A stretch of 41,352 nt of DNA from JBFEUI01 sp041547565 (GTDB lineage Bacteria; Pseudomonadota; Gammaproteobacteria; Thiohalomonadales; Thiohalomonadaceae), in NCBI GenBank assembly GCA_041547565.1, contig JBFEUI010000013.1, forward strand, positions 1 through 41,352, in the 5' to 3' direction. The translations under genes and the position numbers were made by a program. The notes below the pieces were generated by a model. That model was given only the letters and a program-made list of their open reading frames with translations, was not told the DNA's origin and did not search any database. How positions within the stretch are numbered: the stretch's first letter is position 1; each line of letters begins with the position of its first letter. This document shows, one piece after another, positions 1-6,735 of this stretch.

Positions 1-64
1 CGGCAAAAACGGACATGGGAAGCGCCAGCAGACACAGGCCGGCAATGATGCTGTTTTTTTTCAT
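1..64 (-). CDS. N-terminal fragment of a secreted protein (cut by window edge)
   Basis: Only the first 21 codons are present. They read as a signal peptide: start MKKN, then a hydrophobic stretch (IIAGLCLLALPM), ending in SVFA, a plausible signal peptidase I site. A strong AAGGAG ribosome binding site lies about 8 bases upstream of the ATG. The mature protein is outside the window, so its function cannot be inferred beyond export across the inner membrane. Confidence 0.6.
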   Translation of the reverse strand, partial: MKKNSIIAGLCLLALPMSVFA

Positions 65-102
65 TCTATTCTCCTTGTAGGTGACCGCTAACTCCTATGT
101 CA

Positions 103-131
103 CCAGCCTGTGTAGCGGCGATACAGGCTGG
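103..131. repeat. 9-bp inverted repeat upstream of the edge gene
   Basis: CCAGCCTGT at 103-111 and ACAGGCTGG at 123-131 are perfectly complementary with an 11-base loop. The hairpin lies about 40 bases upstream of the start codon at 64. No T-run follows on either strand, so it is more likely an operator or 5' leader structure than a terminator. The rest of 65-330 shows no gene. Confidence 0.45.
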
Positions 132-330
132 TCAAAAACATTGTGACCAGGCGATATGTATTCGGGGGATTGCACAGAATGTGTTCAGTCGCACTGACGC
201 TTAGCGAGGGGAGAGTGGTGGTTCCCTACCGTGATCCTTTCCCTTTTAGATGCATTCTATATCGCGTAAGTAGCTGAATGTATAGGTGGATTTCGTATTA
301 ATGCGGGAGGTTGCTGCCCGGTTTGCGGGG

Positions 331-639
331 TCAGATTTTGTCTGCGGTGGGGAATAGTGACCATGCCTGCTCGGAGCCTGCCAGCAAAGCCAGTCCGTCG
401 CGGCCGGGCTGGTTGCAGGGCCGGGCGTTGCAGGCCCGGGCCACGTCGATTGCCGCCGGGGTGAAATAGAGCACAAGTTCGCAGTGCAGGCGACCCTCCG
501 ACTCGTGGCGTGCGAACACGGCCATCTCGGCAGGGGATTGCCCCTTTGCGTATTCGGAGTGAAAGGCCCGCTGGATCTGTGCCGCGGCTTCTCCTGCCAG
601 CATGGCATCGCCAAGATTTTTCACAAACCAGTGGTTCAT
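331..639 (-). CDS. Hypothetical protein, 102 aa
   Basis: I do not recognise a family. The protein has no signal peptide or membrane segment and looks like a small soluble protein. Its ATG overlaps the stop of the upstream gene in an ATGA arrangement (636-639), so translational coupling is likely. It is the last gene of a three-gene minus-strand operon headed by the DUF2235 hydrolase at 1133-2170. Competing frames at 246-706 carry no recognisable protein and lack this coupling. Existence is fairly sure; function is unknown. Confidence 0.6.
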   Translation of the reverse strand: MNHWFVKNLGDAMLAGEAAAQIQRAFHSEYAKGQSPAEMAVFARHESEGRLHCELVLYFTPAAIDVARACNARPCNQPGRDGLALLAGSEQAWSLFPTADKI

Positions 640-1112
640 TGTTCGGCTGTTGCCCCGCTGCTTGTCTTGGTGTCGATTTTACTGAGCTTCTCCTGGACGC
701 TGGCAAGTTCGTCGAAGATCAGGTTGTTTTCGACGGCAGCGGTTTCGTTGAGCAGCAGGTAATCGAGCACTGTATTGAGGGCAGCGGCCTGTTGCGCCGT
801 GAAGGCGGCCACCCGCTCGGGCTGTTCCAGGTGAAAGACAAACTGTTGCACGTAGGCATCGGCCTCGCGCAGCACCAGTTCGACAAGTGCGGGCATCAGG
901 TAGGCATAGGCCTCGTTGCAGGCAAAACAGATCGGGTCCCAACCCGGGTTGTCGAGTTTCTCCAGCGGCAGCTGCTCGGGCGGCAGGCTCTGCATCGTCG
1001 CCTCATGCTCCATGCACTCCTCACACAAACACGTGCCGCGGATAAACTGCTGTGGACGCGGGAGCCGCCCGAAGGCGTTATGCACCACTTCTATCACCTT
1101 TTCACGTGTCAT
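636..1112 (-). CDS. Hypothetical protein with a predicted Cys-rich metal site, 158 aa
   Basis: No family recognised. Residues 28-36 contain C28, C30, C33 and H36, and a second pair, C62 and C65, follows in a WDPICFAC stretch, which could bind zinc. The rest is mostly helical and acidic and ends in a low-complexity Ser/Thr/Ala tail. It starts 20 bases after the stop of the DUF2235 gene and overlaps the next gene by four bases, so all three are probably co-transcribed. A role as partner or immunity-like protein for the hydrolase is speculation. The metal site is inferred from cysteine spacing only. Confidence 0.65.
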   Translation of the reverse strand: MTREKVIEVVHNAFGRLPRPQQFIRGTCLCEECMEHEATMQSLPPEQLPLEKLDNPGWDPICFACNEAYAYLMPALVELVLREADAYVQQFVFHLEQPERVAAFTAQQAAALNTVLDYLLLNETAAVENNLIFDELASVQEKLSKIDTKTSSGATAEQ

Positions 1113-1132
1113 GATAAATGTACCTGCCCGGA

Positions 1133-2170
1133 TTACTGCACAAGATTGTCCGGCCAGCCGTACTTGTCAATGTAGGCCTGAAGATTGCGTGGGCGGTATT
1201 TTTGATCTTGATCCCAGCGCGCCTTTACCGATTTGTGTATTAGCACCGGCCCCTTGCCGTGGTCGATGGCGCGGTAGAACCTTTTCTTCACCCGGTAAAA
1301 ACTGCGACGCGAGTTATGCAGCGTGGCGAGCGGATTGCCGTTAATCTGCGTATCGAGGTGATCTTCCGTGGTCAGGCCGCAAGCTTTTGCCTCTCCGAGC
1401 ATCCATGCCAGGGCGATGTCAGACAGCAGCGAGCCATCCCGGTCCGGCTTGTAGCTGCCGCCTATGTTGCTGTGCGCGCCGCAGAACCACACCTGTTTCA
1501 TGTCCATATTCTCGCGCAGGTTCCACACCGTCGGCTCGAAGTCGCTGCGGTGCTCGTCGATGGCCATGGCGTGGCGGGCGATGCGCACGTTGCGTCCGAT
1601 CTTGGTGTCGTAAAACTCATCCTTGTCATCGAACAGACCGAGGAAGGAGAGCGGGATACCCATGGCCCCGACCGTGTCCCATACCCCAACGAACTTAACC
1701 TCCCGGGAGGGGTGCGAGTGTTGTTCGCGAAACTCGACCGACTTTTTGCCGCGCGGGGCGTAGGCGGTGCCGCTGCGCTTGTAGTGGTTGAACGCCTGCT
1801 GGATGAGCGCCGCATCGGGCCGCGTGACAATGCCGCAGTTGTTAATCAGTCCACACAGGCAACGTATGGTGTAGGCGCCGCGGCTGAAGCCGAACAGGTA
1901 GAGCTCGTCACCCGGCTGGTAGTTCTGCACGATGTAACGGTAGTCGTCCATGATATTCTTGTGCAGGCCCCTGCCGGTTGCCCCCCCTATCACACGGTCG
2001 TAGTAGGCGCCGACGCCCCAGTCATAGAACACCTGCTGCGGCACGCCGTCGGGTGCCACGGGGCTGATGGCCCGTGCCAATTTGAGCACGTTGGTGGGAA
2101 AGTCGGTGTTGAGGTTTTTCTCAGGCCGGTTCCAGGTGCCGTCGGCACAGATCACAATGCGCTTTTTCAT
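1133..2170 (-). CDS. DUF2235 family alpha/beta hydrolase (Tle1-like fold)
   Basis: A 345-aa protein of the DUF2235 family, which includes the Tle1 type VI phospholipase effectors and many stand-alone hydrolases. The family opening is present at residues 8-15 (CADGTWNR). The nucleophile elbow GFSRGA is at 94-99 (Ser96), VWDTVGA supplies Asp165, and CGAHSNIGG supplies His233, so a Ser-Asp-His triad is intact. There is no signal peptide or extra C-terminal domain, and no VgrG, PAAR or other T6SS gene is nearby, so an effector role is not supported here. First gene of an operon with the two small proteins at 636-1112 and 331-639. The natural substrate, perhaps a lipid ester, is unknown. Confidence 0.88.
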   Translation of the reverse strand: MKKRIVICADGTWNRPEKNLNTDFPTNVLKLARAISPVAPDGVPQQVFYDWGVGAYYDRVIGGATGRGLHKNIMDDYRYIVQNYQPGDELYLFGFSRGAYTIRCLCGLINNCGIVTRPDAALIQQAFNHYKRSGTAYAPRGKKSVEFREQHSHPSREVKFVGVWDTVGAMGIPLSFLGLFDDKDEFYDTKIGRNVRIARHAMAIDEHRSDFEPTVWNLRENMDMKQVWFCGAHSNIGGSYKPDRDGSLLSDIALAWMLGEAKACGLTTEDHLDTQINGNPLATLHNSRRSFYRVKKRFYRAIDHGKGPVLIHKSVKARWDQDQKYRPRNLQAYIDKYGWPDNLVQ

Positions 2171-2263
2171 GAGAACTCCTTTTCGCTGAATCTTTTGTTG
2201 CTGTAATTTCAGGTCGGTGCGTTACCGCTGATATCTGCAGGTGACACTGGTCGGCAACTATGA

Positions 2264-2283
2264 AAACTATAACCTGATAGTTT
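2264..2283. repeat. 7-bp perfect inverted repeat upstream of the DUF2235 operon
   Basis: AAACTAT at 2264-2270 and ATAGTTT at 2277-2283 flank a 6-base spacer (AACCTG), about 95 bases upstream of the DUF2235 start. The size suits a dimeric repressor operator, but no regulator gene is adjacent and this is inference from symmetry alone. Confidence 0.35.
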
Positions 2284-2321
2284 CCCCTTTATAGCTGCCA
2301 TGTTGCTAAACGCTGTGAGAT

Positions 2322-3065
2322 CTAGTCTAAATTGTGCGTCTTGCGAATATGGATCTTCATATCGTTCACGGTCTTGAACTGGCGATAGAAGGCAATGACC
2401 TCATTGGTGTCTTTGACCAGCCACTTAACAACGCTTGGGACTTTATCTTTTCCGAACATTGCAACGAGAATGGGTGCAATGTCCTCACTGACATTCTTCT
2501 CAAGCTCTGAGCGCTCCAGCTTGAGCATGTCGGCCTCCAGCATGCGATAGACGAGTATGGAGCGCTTGAGCATTGCGGCGAGACGTAAAGGTTCCAGTTT
2601 TGATAAATCACCGGATTGAGATGCCGGGAAGTGGATATGCCACTGGTCCGCCTGTTTGCGTAGAGCGACTGTATGGCCACGTTTCATGAGCAGGTCATAG
2701 CCGCTTTCTACGGGTGTAACCTTTGAGATATTCTGCACAAACTGCTCGGTTTTGAATCCAGTGTTTAATTTGAGATTCAGGCTGACATCCAGTACGTAAA
2801 ACGTGAAACTGGGATTGTCCGGGTAATGTTGTTTGAGATACCTCTTGAAGCCCGCCTCAGTTTTCTCAAGGGCATCGAAGACGCGGACCAGCCGAAACAT
2901 GGGCTCGCCACCCTTGATATAGGGTTCGCAGGCGAGCATGCCCTGCTGTTCGCAGATGCCGATTATCTGTTTGACGACATGTATTGCAGATTCCCGTGGT
3001 GTAGTATCCGAGGCGTTCGACGCCGAGCTGAGTACAAGGAGTGTCGCAAAGATCCACTTTTTCAT
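2322..3065 (-). CDS. Exported hypothetical protein, 247 aa
   Basis: No family recognised. The first ~18 residues form a typical Sec signal peptide (MKKW, then IFATLLVLSSASNAS), so the protein is probably periplasmic. C38 and C45 could form a disulfide after export. The remainder is mixed alpha/beta with a charged C-terminal part. AAAGGACG upstream of the ATG serves as ribosome binding site. It is the last gene of a run of minus-strand genes for exported or membrane proteins between 2.3 and 5.6 kb, 117 bases after the DUF454 gene; co-transcription is possible but unproven. Confidence 0.7.
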   Translation of the reverse strand: MKKWIFATLLVLSSASNASDTTPRESAIHVVKQIIGICEQQGMLACEPYIKGGEPMFRLVRVFDALEKTEAGFKRYLKQHYPDNPSFTFYVLDVSLNLKLNTGFKTEQFVQNISKVTPVESGYDLLMKRGHTVALRKQADQWHIHFPASQSGDLSKLEPLRLAAMLKRSILVYRMLEADMLKLERSELEKNVSEDIAPILVAMFGKDKVPSVVKWLVKDTNEVIAFYRQFKTVNDMKIHIRKTHNLD

Positions 3066-3182
3066 GATAACGTCCTTTTAAATGTATTCTGTCATACGCT
3101 TGAACGCAGCGCCGGCTTGCGTTTAACATTCGCTGGCATCGCCATAAGGGTATGTGACCTGTACGCGTTTCGTTGAGCCTCG

Positions 3183-3551
3183 TCACCGCGGTTCAGGTCG
3201 GCTCAGCAAGAATGCGAGCACGGTGAGAAACAGCAGTGCCAACAAAAATAATACCCAACCGTGGTCGATACGCCAGTACATCACAAACCAGCTTGTCAGC
3301 AACAACACCGCGGCGATAATCTTGCTGCGGCGTGATATCGCACCCTGTTGCTCCCAGTCGATCAGCAGGCGGCCGATATGCGGATGTTCATAGAGCCAGC
3401 GGTGCAGCCGCTCTGAGCCGCGCGCGGCGAACCATGCGGTCAGCAGCAGAAACGGTACCGTGGGCAGACCGGGAATGATAATACCGACCAGGCCCAGCGC
3501 GAGAAACAGGTAGGCGAGGAGCAGCGAGGGCCAGCGGGTTAGTGGAGACAT
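3183..3551 (-). CDS. DUF454/YbaN family inner-membrane protein
   Basis: Small hydrophobic protein of the DUF454 (YbaN) family, function unknown. The family hallmark GxxxPxLPTxPFLLLTAW is near the N-terminus (GIIIPGLPTVPFLLLTAW), followed by the conserved arginine-rich helix (ARGSERLHRWLYEHPHIG) and two C-terminal membrane segments. I place the start at 3551 (MSPLTRW, 122 aa), which matches the ~125 aa of E. coli YbaN. An in-frame ATG at 3587 would add 12 residues encoded inside the inverted-repeat element at 3571-3626, which looks non-coding. Neither start has a clear ribosome binding site. Confidence 0.8.
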   Translation of the reverse strand: MSPLTRWPSLLLAYLFLALGLVGIIIPGLPTVPFLLLTAWFAARGSERLHRWLYEHPHIGRLLIDWEQQGAISRRSKIIAAVLLLTSWFVMYWRIDHGWVLFLLALLFLTVLAFLLSRPEPR

Positions 3552-3570
3552 GGCAGTAATGGCGAAAAAA

Positions 3571-3626
3571 ACCGGGTCAGAGAGCATGGTTCACTAATAT
3601 TACAAACAATTGCTTTCCGACCCGGT
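3571..3626. repeat. Inverted-repeat element, copy 1
   Basis: ACCGGGTC (3571-3578) and GACCCGGT (3619-3626) are perfect 8-bp arms, extendable to ~16 bp with wobble pairs. The centre (3591-3612) carries TCACTAATATT and AAACAATTG, matching the element at 5587-5644 in 20 of 22 bases while the outer arms differ. On the minus strand the right arm is followed by seven Ts (TTTTTTTCGCC), so this copy could also terminate the transcript of the gene ending at 3644. Confidence 0.6.
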
Positions 3627-3643
3627 ATGTTTATTCTGAATTG

Positions 3644-4207
3644 TTAGTTGAATTTCAACTCTACCCTTGCAACCTCGCCGGCGTCCACGGTTTTGTTTCT
3701 GTTTTTATCATCCCAGATCGCCAGGTAAATTGGCTGGTTGATCTGGGTTACCGGAATGTTCCCCGTTTCTTTGCCGGAGAAATCTGAGACGGCGTAGGTG
3801 TTCTTGCCGCCACGCTGTTTCGCACCATGCGATGTGTTTAGCCAGTTTGCACCACCGATGTCGACAATCAGTGTACCGCCCTCGGCAGGCAGCCCAAAGG
3901 CCTTGAAGACAAACAGGCATGATTTGAAGTCGGACATCGTATCGGTAGCGCTTGTCGCCTTGTCGAATACCGCCGGCTTGGTCGAGGCGCATACTCCGAT
4001 TTGATCGGCAGCATAGCTGAATTCAAACGGCTGCTTTTGCAGCTCAATGCGCTGGTAGTTTTCACCGGTGTCATGAACGGTCAGTTGTGCGCCGGATTGC
4101 GTGATGGTGACATCTAATCCGCCCAGGTTGTTAGCTGCCATGGCAGTTGCCGTTATACTCATTGACAGGCAGGATGCCATGGCCAGGTGTGACAGTGACT
4201 TCATCAA
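3644..4207 (-). CDS. Exported hypothetical protein, 187 aa
   Basis: No family recognised. A Sec signal peptide is clear (MMKSLSHLAMASCLSMS then TATAMAANN, likely cut after AMA at about residue 24). The mature part is beta-rich, has two cysteines that could form a disulfide (in IGVCAST and FKSCLF), and ends in a DDKNRNKTVDAGE stretch resembling an EF-hand-like calcium loop. Its ATG overlaps the stop of the ankyrin lipoprotein gene by four bases (4204-4207), which implies translational coupling and a shared envelope role. Confidence 0.7.
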   Translation of the reverse strand: MMKSLSHLAMASCLSMSITATAMAANNLGGLDVTITQSGAQLTVHDTGENYQRIELQKQPFEFSYAADQIGVCASTKPAVFDKATSATDTMSDFKSCLFVFKAFGLPAEGGTLIVDIGGANWLNTSHGAKQRGGKNTYAVSDFSGKETGNIPVTQINQPIYLAIWDDKNRNKTVDAGEVARVELKFN

Positions 4208-4974
4208 ATGCTCCTTTCCTTGAGGTGTTGTTGCTGTTTTTTTATCAATTCCAGAATTTCAATATGTTTCTTAATTTTTGCTATGCTGGCTGGCGAATTG
4301 CCAAACATATCAGACAGGTTCGGATCGGCACCATGTGCAAGCAGCAGTTCGACGGCTAGTGTATCGTTGTTGTTGACGGCGAAAGAGAGGGCAGACTCGC
4401 CCCGGTTGCCACGCACATCGATGCTGGCCCCCGCCTTGATAAGACGGTGCATCACCTTGTGCCGCTTGCGCAGTGTCGCCCACATTAATGCGGTACCTCC
4501 AACGGCACTTTGAAAGTCGATGTCGGCACCCGCCATGAGCAGATGCTTGACGATCATGTCATGTCCCTTGATGCTGGCGCGTATGAGCGGACTGAACTTC
4601 CCCTTTGTAGTGGTAATGTTGGGGTCTGCGCCGTGAGTGAGGAGCTGGATGGTAACGGCTACATGTCCCTCTTCGCTGGCCAACAGCAGCGAAGTGGTAA
4701 CACCGTCCGGTGTGCGGGAATTGGGATCGACGCCCCTGGACAGAAGCAACTGTACCCGTCCTACATCGCCCTGCAATGAGGCGCGAATCAGCTCCTGCTC
4801 CGGTGTTGTACTTTTTGTCTGTGTGTTCTGACAGGCACTCAACAGCAAAAGCAGAAGCAGGTGCAGTGCGAACAGGGCATGGGTCCGGTACAGGCCTGAG
4901 CGAGGTGTAATGGTTCGATTATGTATTGACAATATCGGTGACTTTCGATGAAACGTTGATTGACGCTCTATCAT
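4204..4974 (-). CDS. Ankyrin-repeat lipoprotein
   Basis: A 256-aa protein with a late signal segment (about residues 31-47, a poly-Leu run) ending in the lipobox LLSAC, so Cys48 is probably lipidated. Residues 58-245 hold about five ankyrin repeats, with recurring GADPN, GADID and GASID turns, which mediate protein-protein contacts. The ~30 residues before the hydrophobic segment are unusually long for a lipoprotein; a downstream non-ATG start is possible, but AGGGAAG upstream of the ATG at 4974 supports this one. It lies 24 bases after the DUF2059 gene and overlaps the following exported-protein gene. The partner is unknown. Confidence 0.82.
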   Translation of the reverse strand: MIERQSTFHRKSPILSIHNRTITPRSGLYRTHALFALHLLLLLLLSACQNTQTKSTTPEQELIRASLQGDVGRVQLLLSRGVDPNSRTPDGVTTSLLLASEEGHVAVTIQLLTHGADPNITTTKGKFSPLIRASIKGHDMIVKHLLMAGADIDFQSAVGGTALMWATLRKRHKVMHRLIKAGASIDVRGNRGESALSFAVNNNDTLAVELLLAHGADPNLSDMFGNSPASIAKIKKHIEILELIKKQQQHLKERSI

Positions 4975-4998
4975 TGCTCGACTTCCCTGTTGTTGTGG

Positions 4999-5562
4999 TT
5001 ACTGTGTTGCCTCCAGGGCAGCGGTGATGTCGTGAATAGCCTGTTCCCTGCGCCGTGCCATTTCCTCAGAGAAAAACTTTTCGATCTGAGGGCCGAAAAG
5101 CTGTTGGGTCAGTTGAGACGTTTGCTGCAGGATGGTATAGGTCTCCTGGGAATACTTGCGGCCGACTGGGGTTTGTAAAAATGCAATAACCTCTCTGAGC
5201 TCCTCCTCGGTAAAACTTGCCGAGAGTACGGGGTGGTAAACCTCGGCCTGCAGTCGTTGATAGGGCATCAGATTGTCGAGATTGTCCAGCAGTGCGGTCT
5301 TTGCTGACATGACGTGAGGTCGCATCGCATTAACGGCGGCGACAATCTTGGTGTCTGGCAAGCCCTTGCTTTTCATGTTTTGCGCAATGCCACGTAGTAC
5401 CCCGTCTAGCAGAGGATTGATCATCACCTCATAGGTGGCTTTGAGGTTGCCTTGCACGCCAAGCGCATCCAGGTAGCTGTTTGATGTCTCCATGCTGAGT
5501 TCCTTTGCTGACGCATTAGCACCAAATGCAAGCATCAGAATCAATACGGTCAGCTTTCTCAT
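4999..5562 (-). CDS. DUF2059 domain protein, exported
   Basis: A 187-aa protein with a Sec signal peptide (MRKLTVLILMLAFGANASAK) and a DUF2059-type domain near the C-terminus, recognisable from FTEEELREVIAFLQTPVGRK at about residues 117-136. DUF2059 proteins are small helical periplasmic proteins without an assigned function. AGGAGG lies 7 bases before the ATG. It is probably the first gene of an operon continuing into the ankyrin lipoprotein (4974-4204) and the exported protein at 4207-3644. The inverted-repeat element at 5587-5644 sits immediately upstream. Confidence 0.82.
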   Translation of the reverse strand: MRKLTVLILMLAFGANASAKELSMETSNSYLDALGVQGNLKATYEVMINPLLDGVLRGIAQNMKSKGLPDTKIVAAVNAMRPHVMSAKTALLDNLDNLMPYQRLQAEVYHPVLSASFTEEELREVIAFLQTPVGRKYSQETYTILQQTSQLTQQLFGPQIEKFFSEEMARRREQAIHDITAALEATQ

Positions 5563-5586
5563 TACAAATCCTCCTGATTTTTGTAG

Positions 5587-5644
5587 AGTAGGTCACGATT
5601 ACGGTACTCACTAATATTTGAAACAATTGTTCTCTGAACCTACT
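5587..5644. repeat. Inverted-repeat element, copy 2
   Basis: Arms AGTAGGT (5587-5593) and ACCTACT (5638-5644) enclose a centre nearly identical to copy 1 at 3571-3626: TCACTAATATT, two variable bases, AAACAATTG at 5608-5629. The outer arms of the two copies differ from each other but each is self-complementary. It lies 25 bases upstream of the DUF2059 start, in the same orientation to that gene as copy 1 has to the DUF454 gene. Confidence 0.6.
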
Positions 5645-5942
5645 AATTCAAAATTCATGAAACCGTTCTACACGTAACTATAAGCAGAGGGCCTAAAAGG
5701 CCTGTTTAAATCGGTCATTTAGGCTACGTATGTATTCAGAAATATCGGATATGTATCTGTTATACATGCGCTTCACGATTCCCTAAATTTTTATTTGGAC
5801 TAAAACGTATGCAAAAGGGATATGCGATGGGAGGGTGTGTGTGGCTGTTCCCTCAACCGCATTGTGCATCCGTTGCAGACCATCCTACAACGTGGTCAGG
5901 CGGGAGTGAAGCGTGGAAGGGTCGATGCAAATTAGACTGAAT
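5645..5942. other. AT-rich intergenic region with small inverted repeats
   Basis: No gene is visible here. GCCTAAA/TTTAGGC (5691-5697 with 5718-5724) and ATGTAT/ATACAT (5751-5756 with 5762-5767) are perfect short inverted repeats upstream of the DUF2059 operon, possible operator sites. The 3' part (5820-5940) shows nothing I can name. Confidence 0.4.
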
Positions 5943-5972
5943 AAAAAAGGGCGCCGTGCAGCGCCCTTTTTT
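5943..5972 (-). terminator. Rho-independent terminator of the hemerythrin gene
   Basis: Stem GGGCGC (5949-5954) / GCGCCC (5961-5966) with a 6-base loop, flanked by six As on the left and six Ts on the right, so it can work in both directions. It starts 21 bases beyond the stop of the minus-strand hemerythrin gene. Confidence 0.85.
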
Positions 5973-5992
5973 GTCTGGAAAGGTGTTTCGTG

Positions 5993-6430
5993 CTACTTGC
6001 CGAAGAAGCGGCCCAGCGCCTTGGAGACCCAGCCCTTGTCGACCTTGGTGTTGATCACCTTGACGTAGTCGCTGTCCTCGCTCTTGATGTGGCTGGTCAG
6101 CCAGATCTTCAGGTCGTTGAGCAGCTTGCGCGAGATGTCCCTGCCGGCGTTCAGTTCCTTCTGGTATGTCTGGATGCGGCCGGTGAACATTTCGTGCACC
6201 TTGCGGTGGGCGTCGGTGTGCATGTAGCCGTGCTGCTCCATCAGGCTTTCCTCGAACGAGAAGTGGGTGACAGTGTAGTTGATGAGCTGGTCAAGCACAT
6301 CGGATACCGCTTCCTTGTCCTTGGTGGCGATGGCGGTATGCAGCGTGTTGATGTAGTCGACGATGCGTTTGTGCTGCTCGTCGATGACCTCGATACCGGT
6401 ATCGAGCGATTCGTCCCAGGTAAAAAACAT
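5993..6430 (-). CDS. Bacteriohemerythrin
   Basis: A 145-aa single-domain hemerythrin, a di-iron protein that binds O2 reversibly in the cytoplasm. All seven iron ligands are visible: His20 (IDEQH), His56 and Glu60 (THFSFEE), His75 and His79 (HRKVH), His114 and Asp119 (HIKSED). I start it at 6430 (MFFTWDES), the usual family start; AGGGGA lies about 8 bases upstream. A longer in-frame start at 6505 would add 25 residues without family support. Monocistronic, with a terminator just downstream. A possible FNR/ANR-type site at 6551-6564 fits a role in oxygen delivery or sensing at low O2. Confidence 0.93.
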   Translation of the reverse strand: MFFTWDESLDTGIEVIDEQHKRIVDYINTLHTAIATKDKEAVSDVLDQLINYTVTHFSFEESLMEQHGYMHTDAHRKVHEMFTGRIQTYQKELNAGRDISRKLLNDLKIWLTSHIKSEDSDYVKVINTKVDKGWVSKALGRFFGK

Positions 6431-6550
6431 TGGCGAGTCCCCTGTAGTGTTACGTAAAGTCTGACATTGCTTGCTACGACAAATTCGCTTTGTTTTTATT
6501 GGCATCCAGCCTAGGTAAAATCCCTAGTAAATATGTGCGAATTATCTGGT

Positions 6551-6564
6551 GCGATTCTAATCAA
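6551..6564 (-). promoter_or_regulatory. Possible FNR/ANR-type site and promoter of bacteriohemerythrin
   Basis: On the minus strand the sequence is TTGATTAGAATCGC, matching the FNR consensus TTGAT-N4-ATCAA at 8 of 10 fixed bases. A -10-like TACTAG lies at about the distance expected if the site is centred near -41.5, the class II arrangement. The rest of 6431-6685 holds no gene; a CTAGG/CCTAG inverted repeat lies near 6512-6526. This is inference from motif and spacing only. Confidence 0.4.
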
Positions 6565-6685
6565 TCCGTGTGATTTTGGCCAATTTGCAAACCAGACTCA
6601 TTAAAAAATGTGTGAATGATCACAGTTTTTATCAGTTCTAAACGGTAGGCAGGAGATACGGTGGGATTGACTGAATGCTGGAGAT

Positions 6686-6718
6686 AAAAAAAGGGGCACC
6701 GTCTGGTGCCCCTTTTTT
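6686..6718 (-). terminator. Rho-independent terminator of the PFOR operon
   Basis: Stem GGGGCACC (6693-6700) / GGTGCCCC (6705-6712) with loop GTCT, seven As on the left and six Ts on the right, so it is bidirectional. It starts 18 bases after the stop of the minus-strand PFOR gene. Confidence 0.9.
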
Positions 6719-6735
6719 GTTGAAGACTCCTTCGA

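Noticed and set aside
1133..2170. Type VI secretion effector
   Set aside because: The fold fits Tle1-like enzymes, but no VgrG, PAAR, Hcp or adaptor gene and no immunity-like lipoprotein is nearby.
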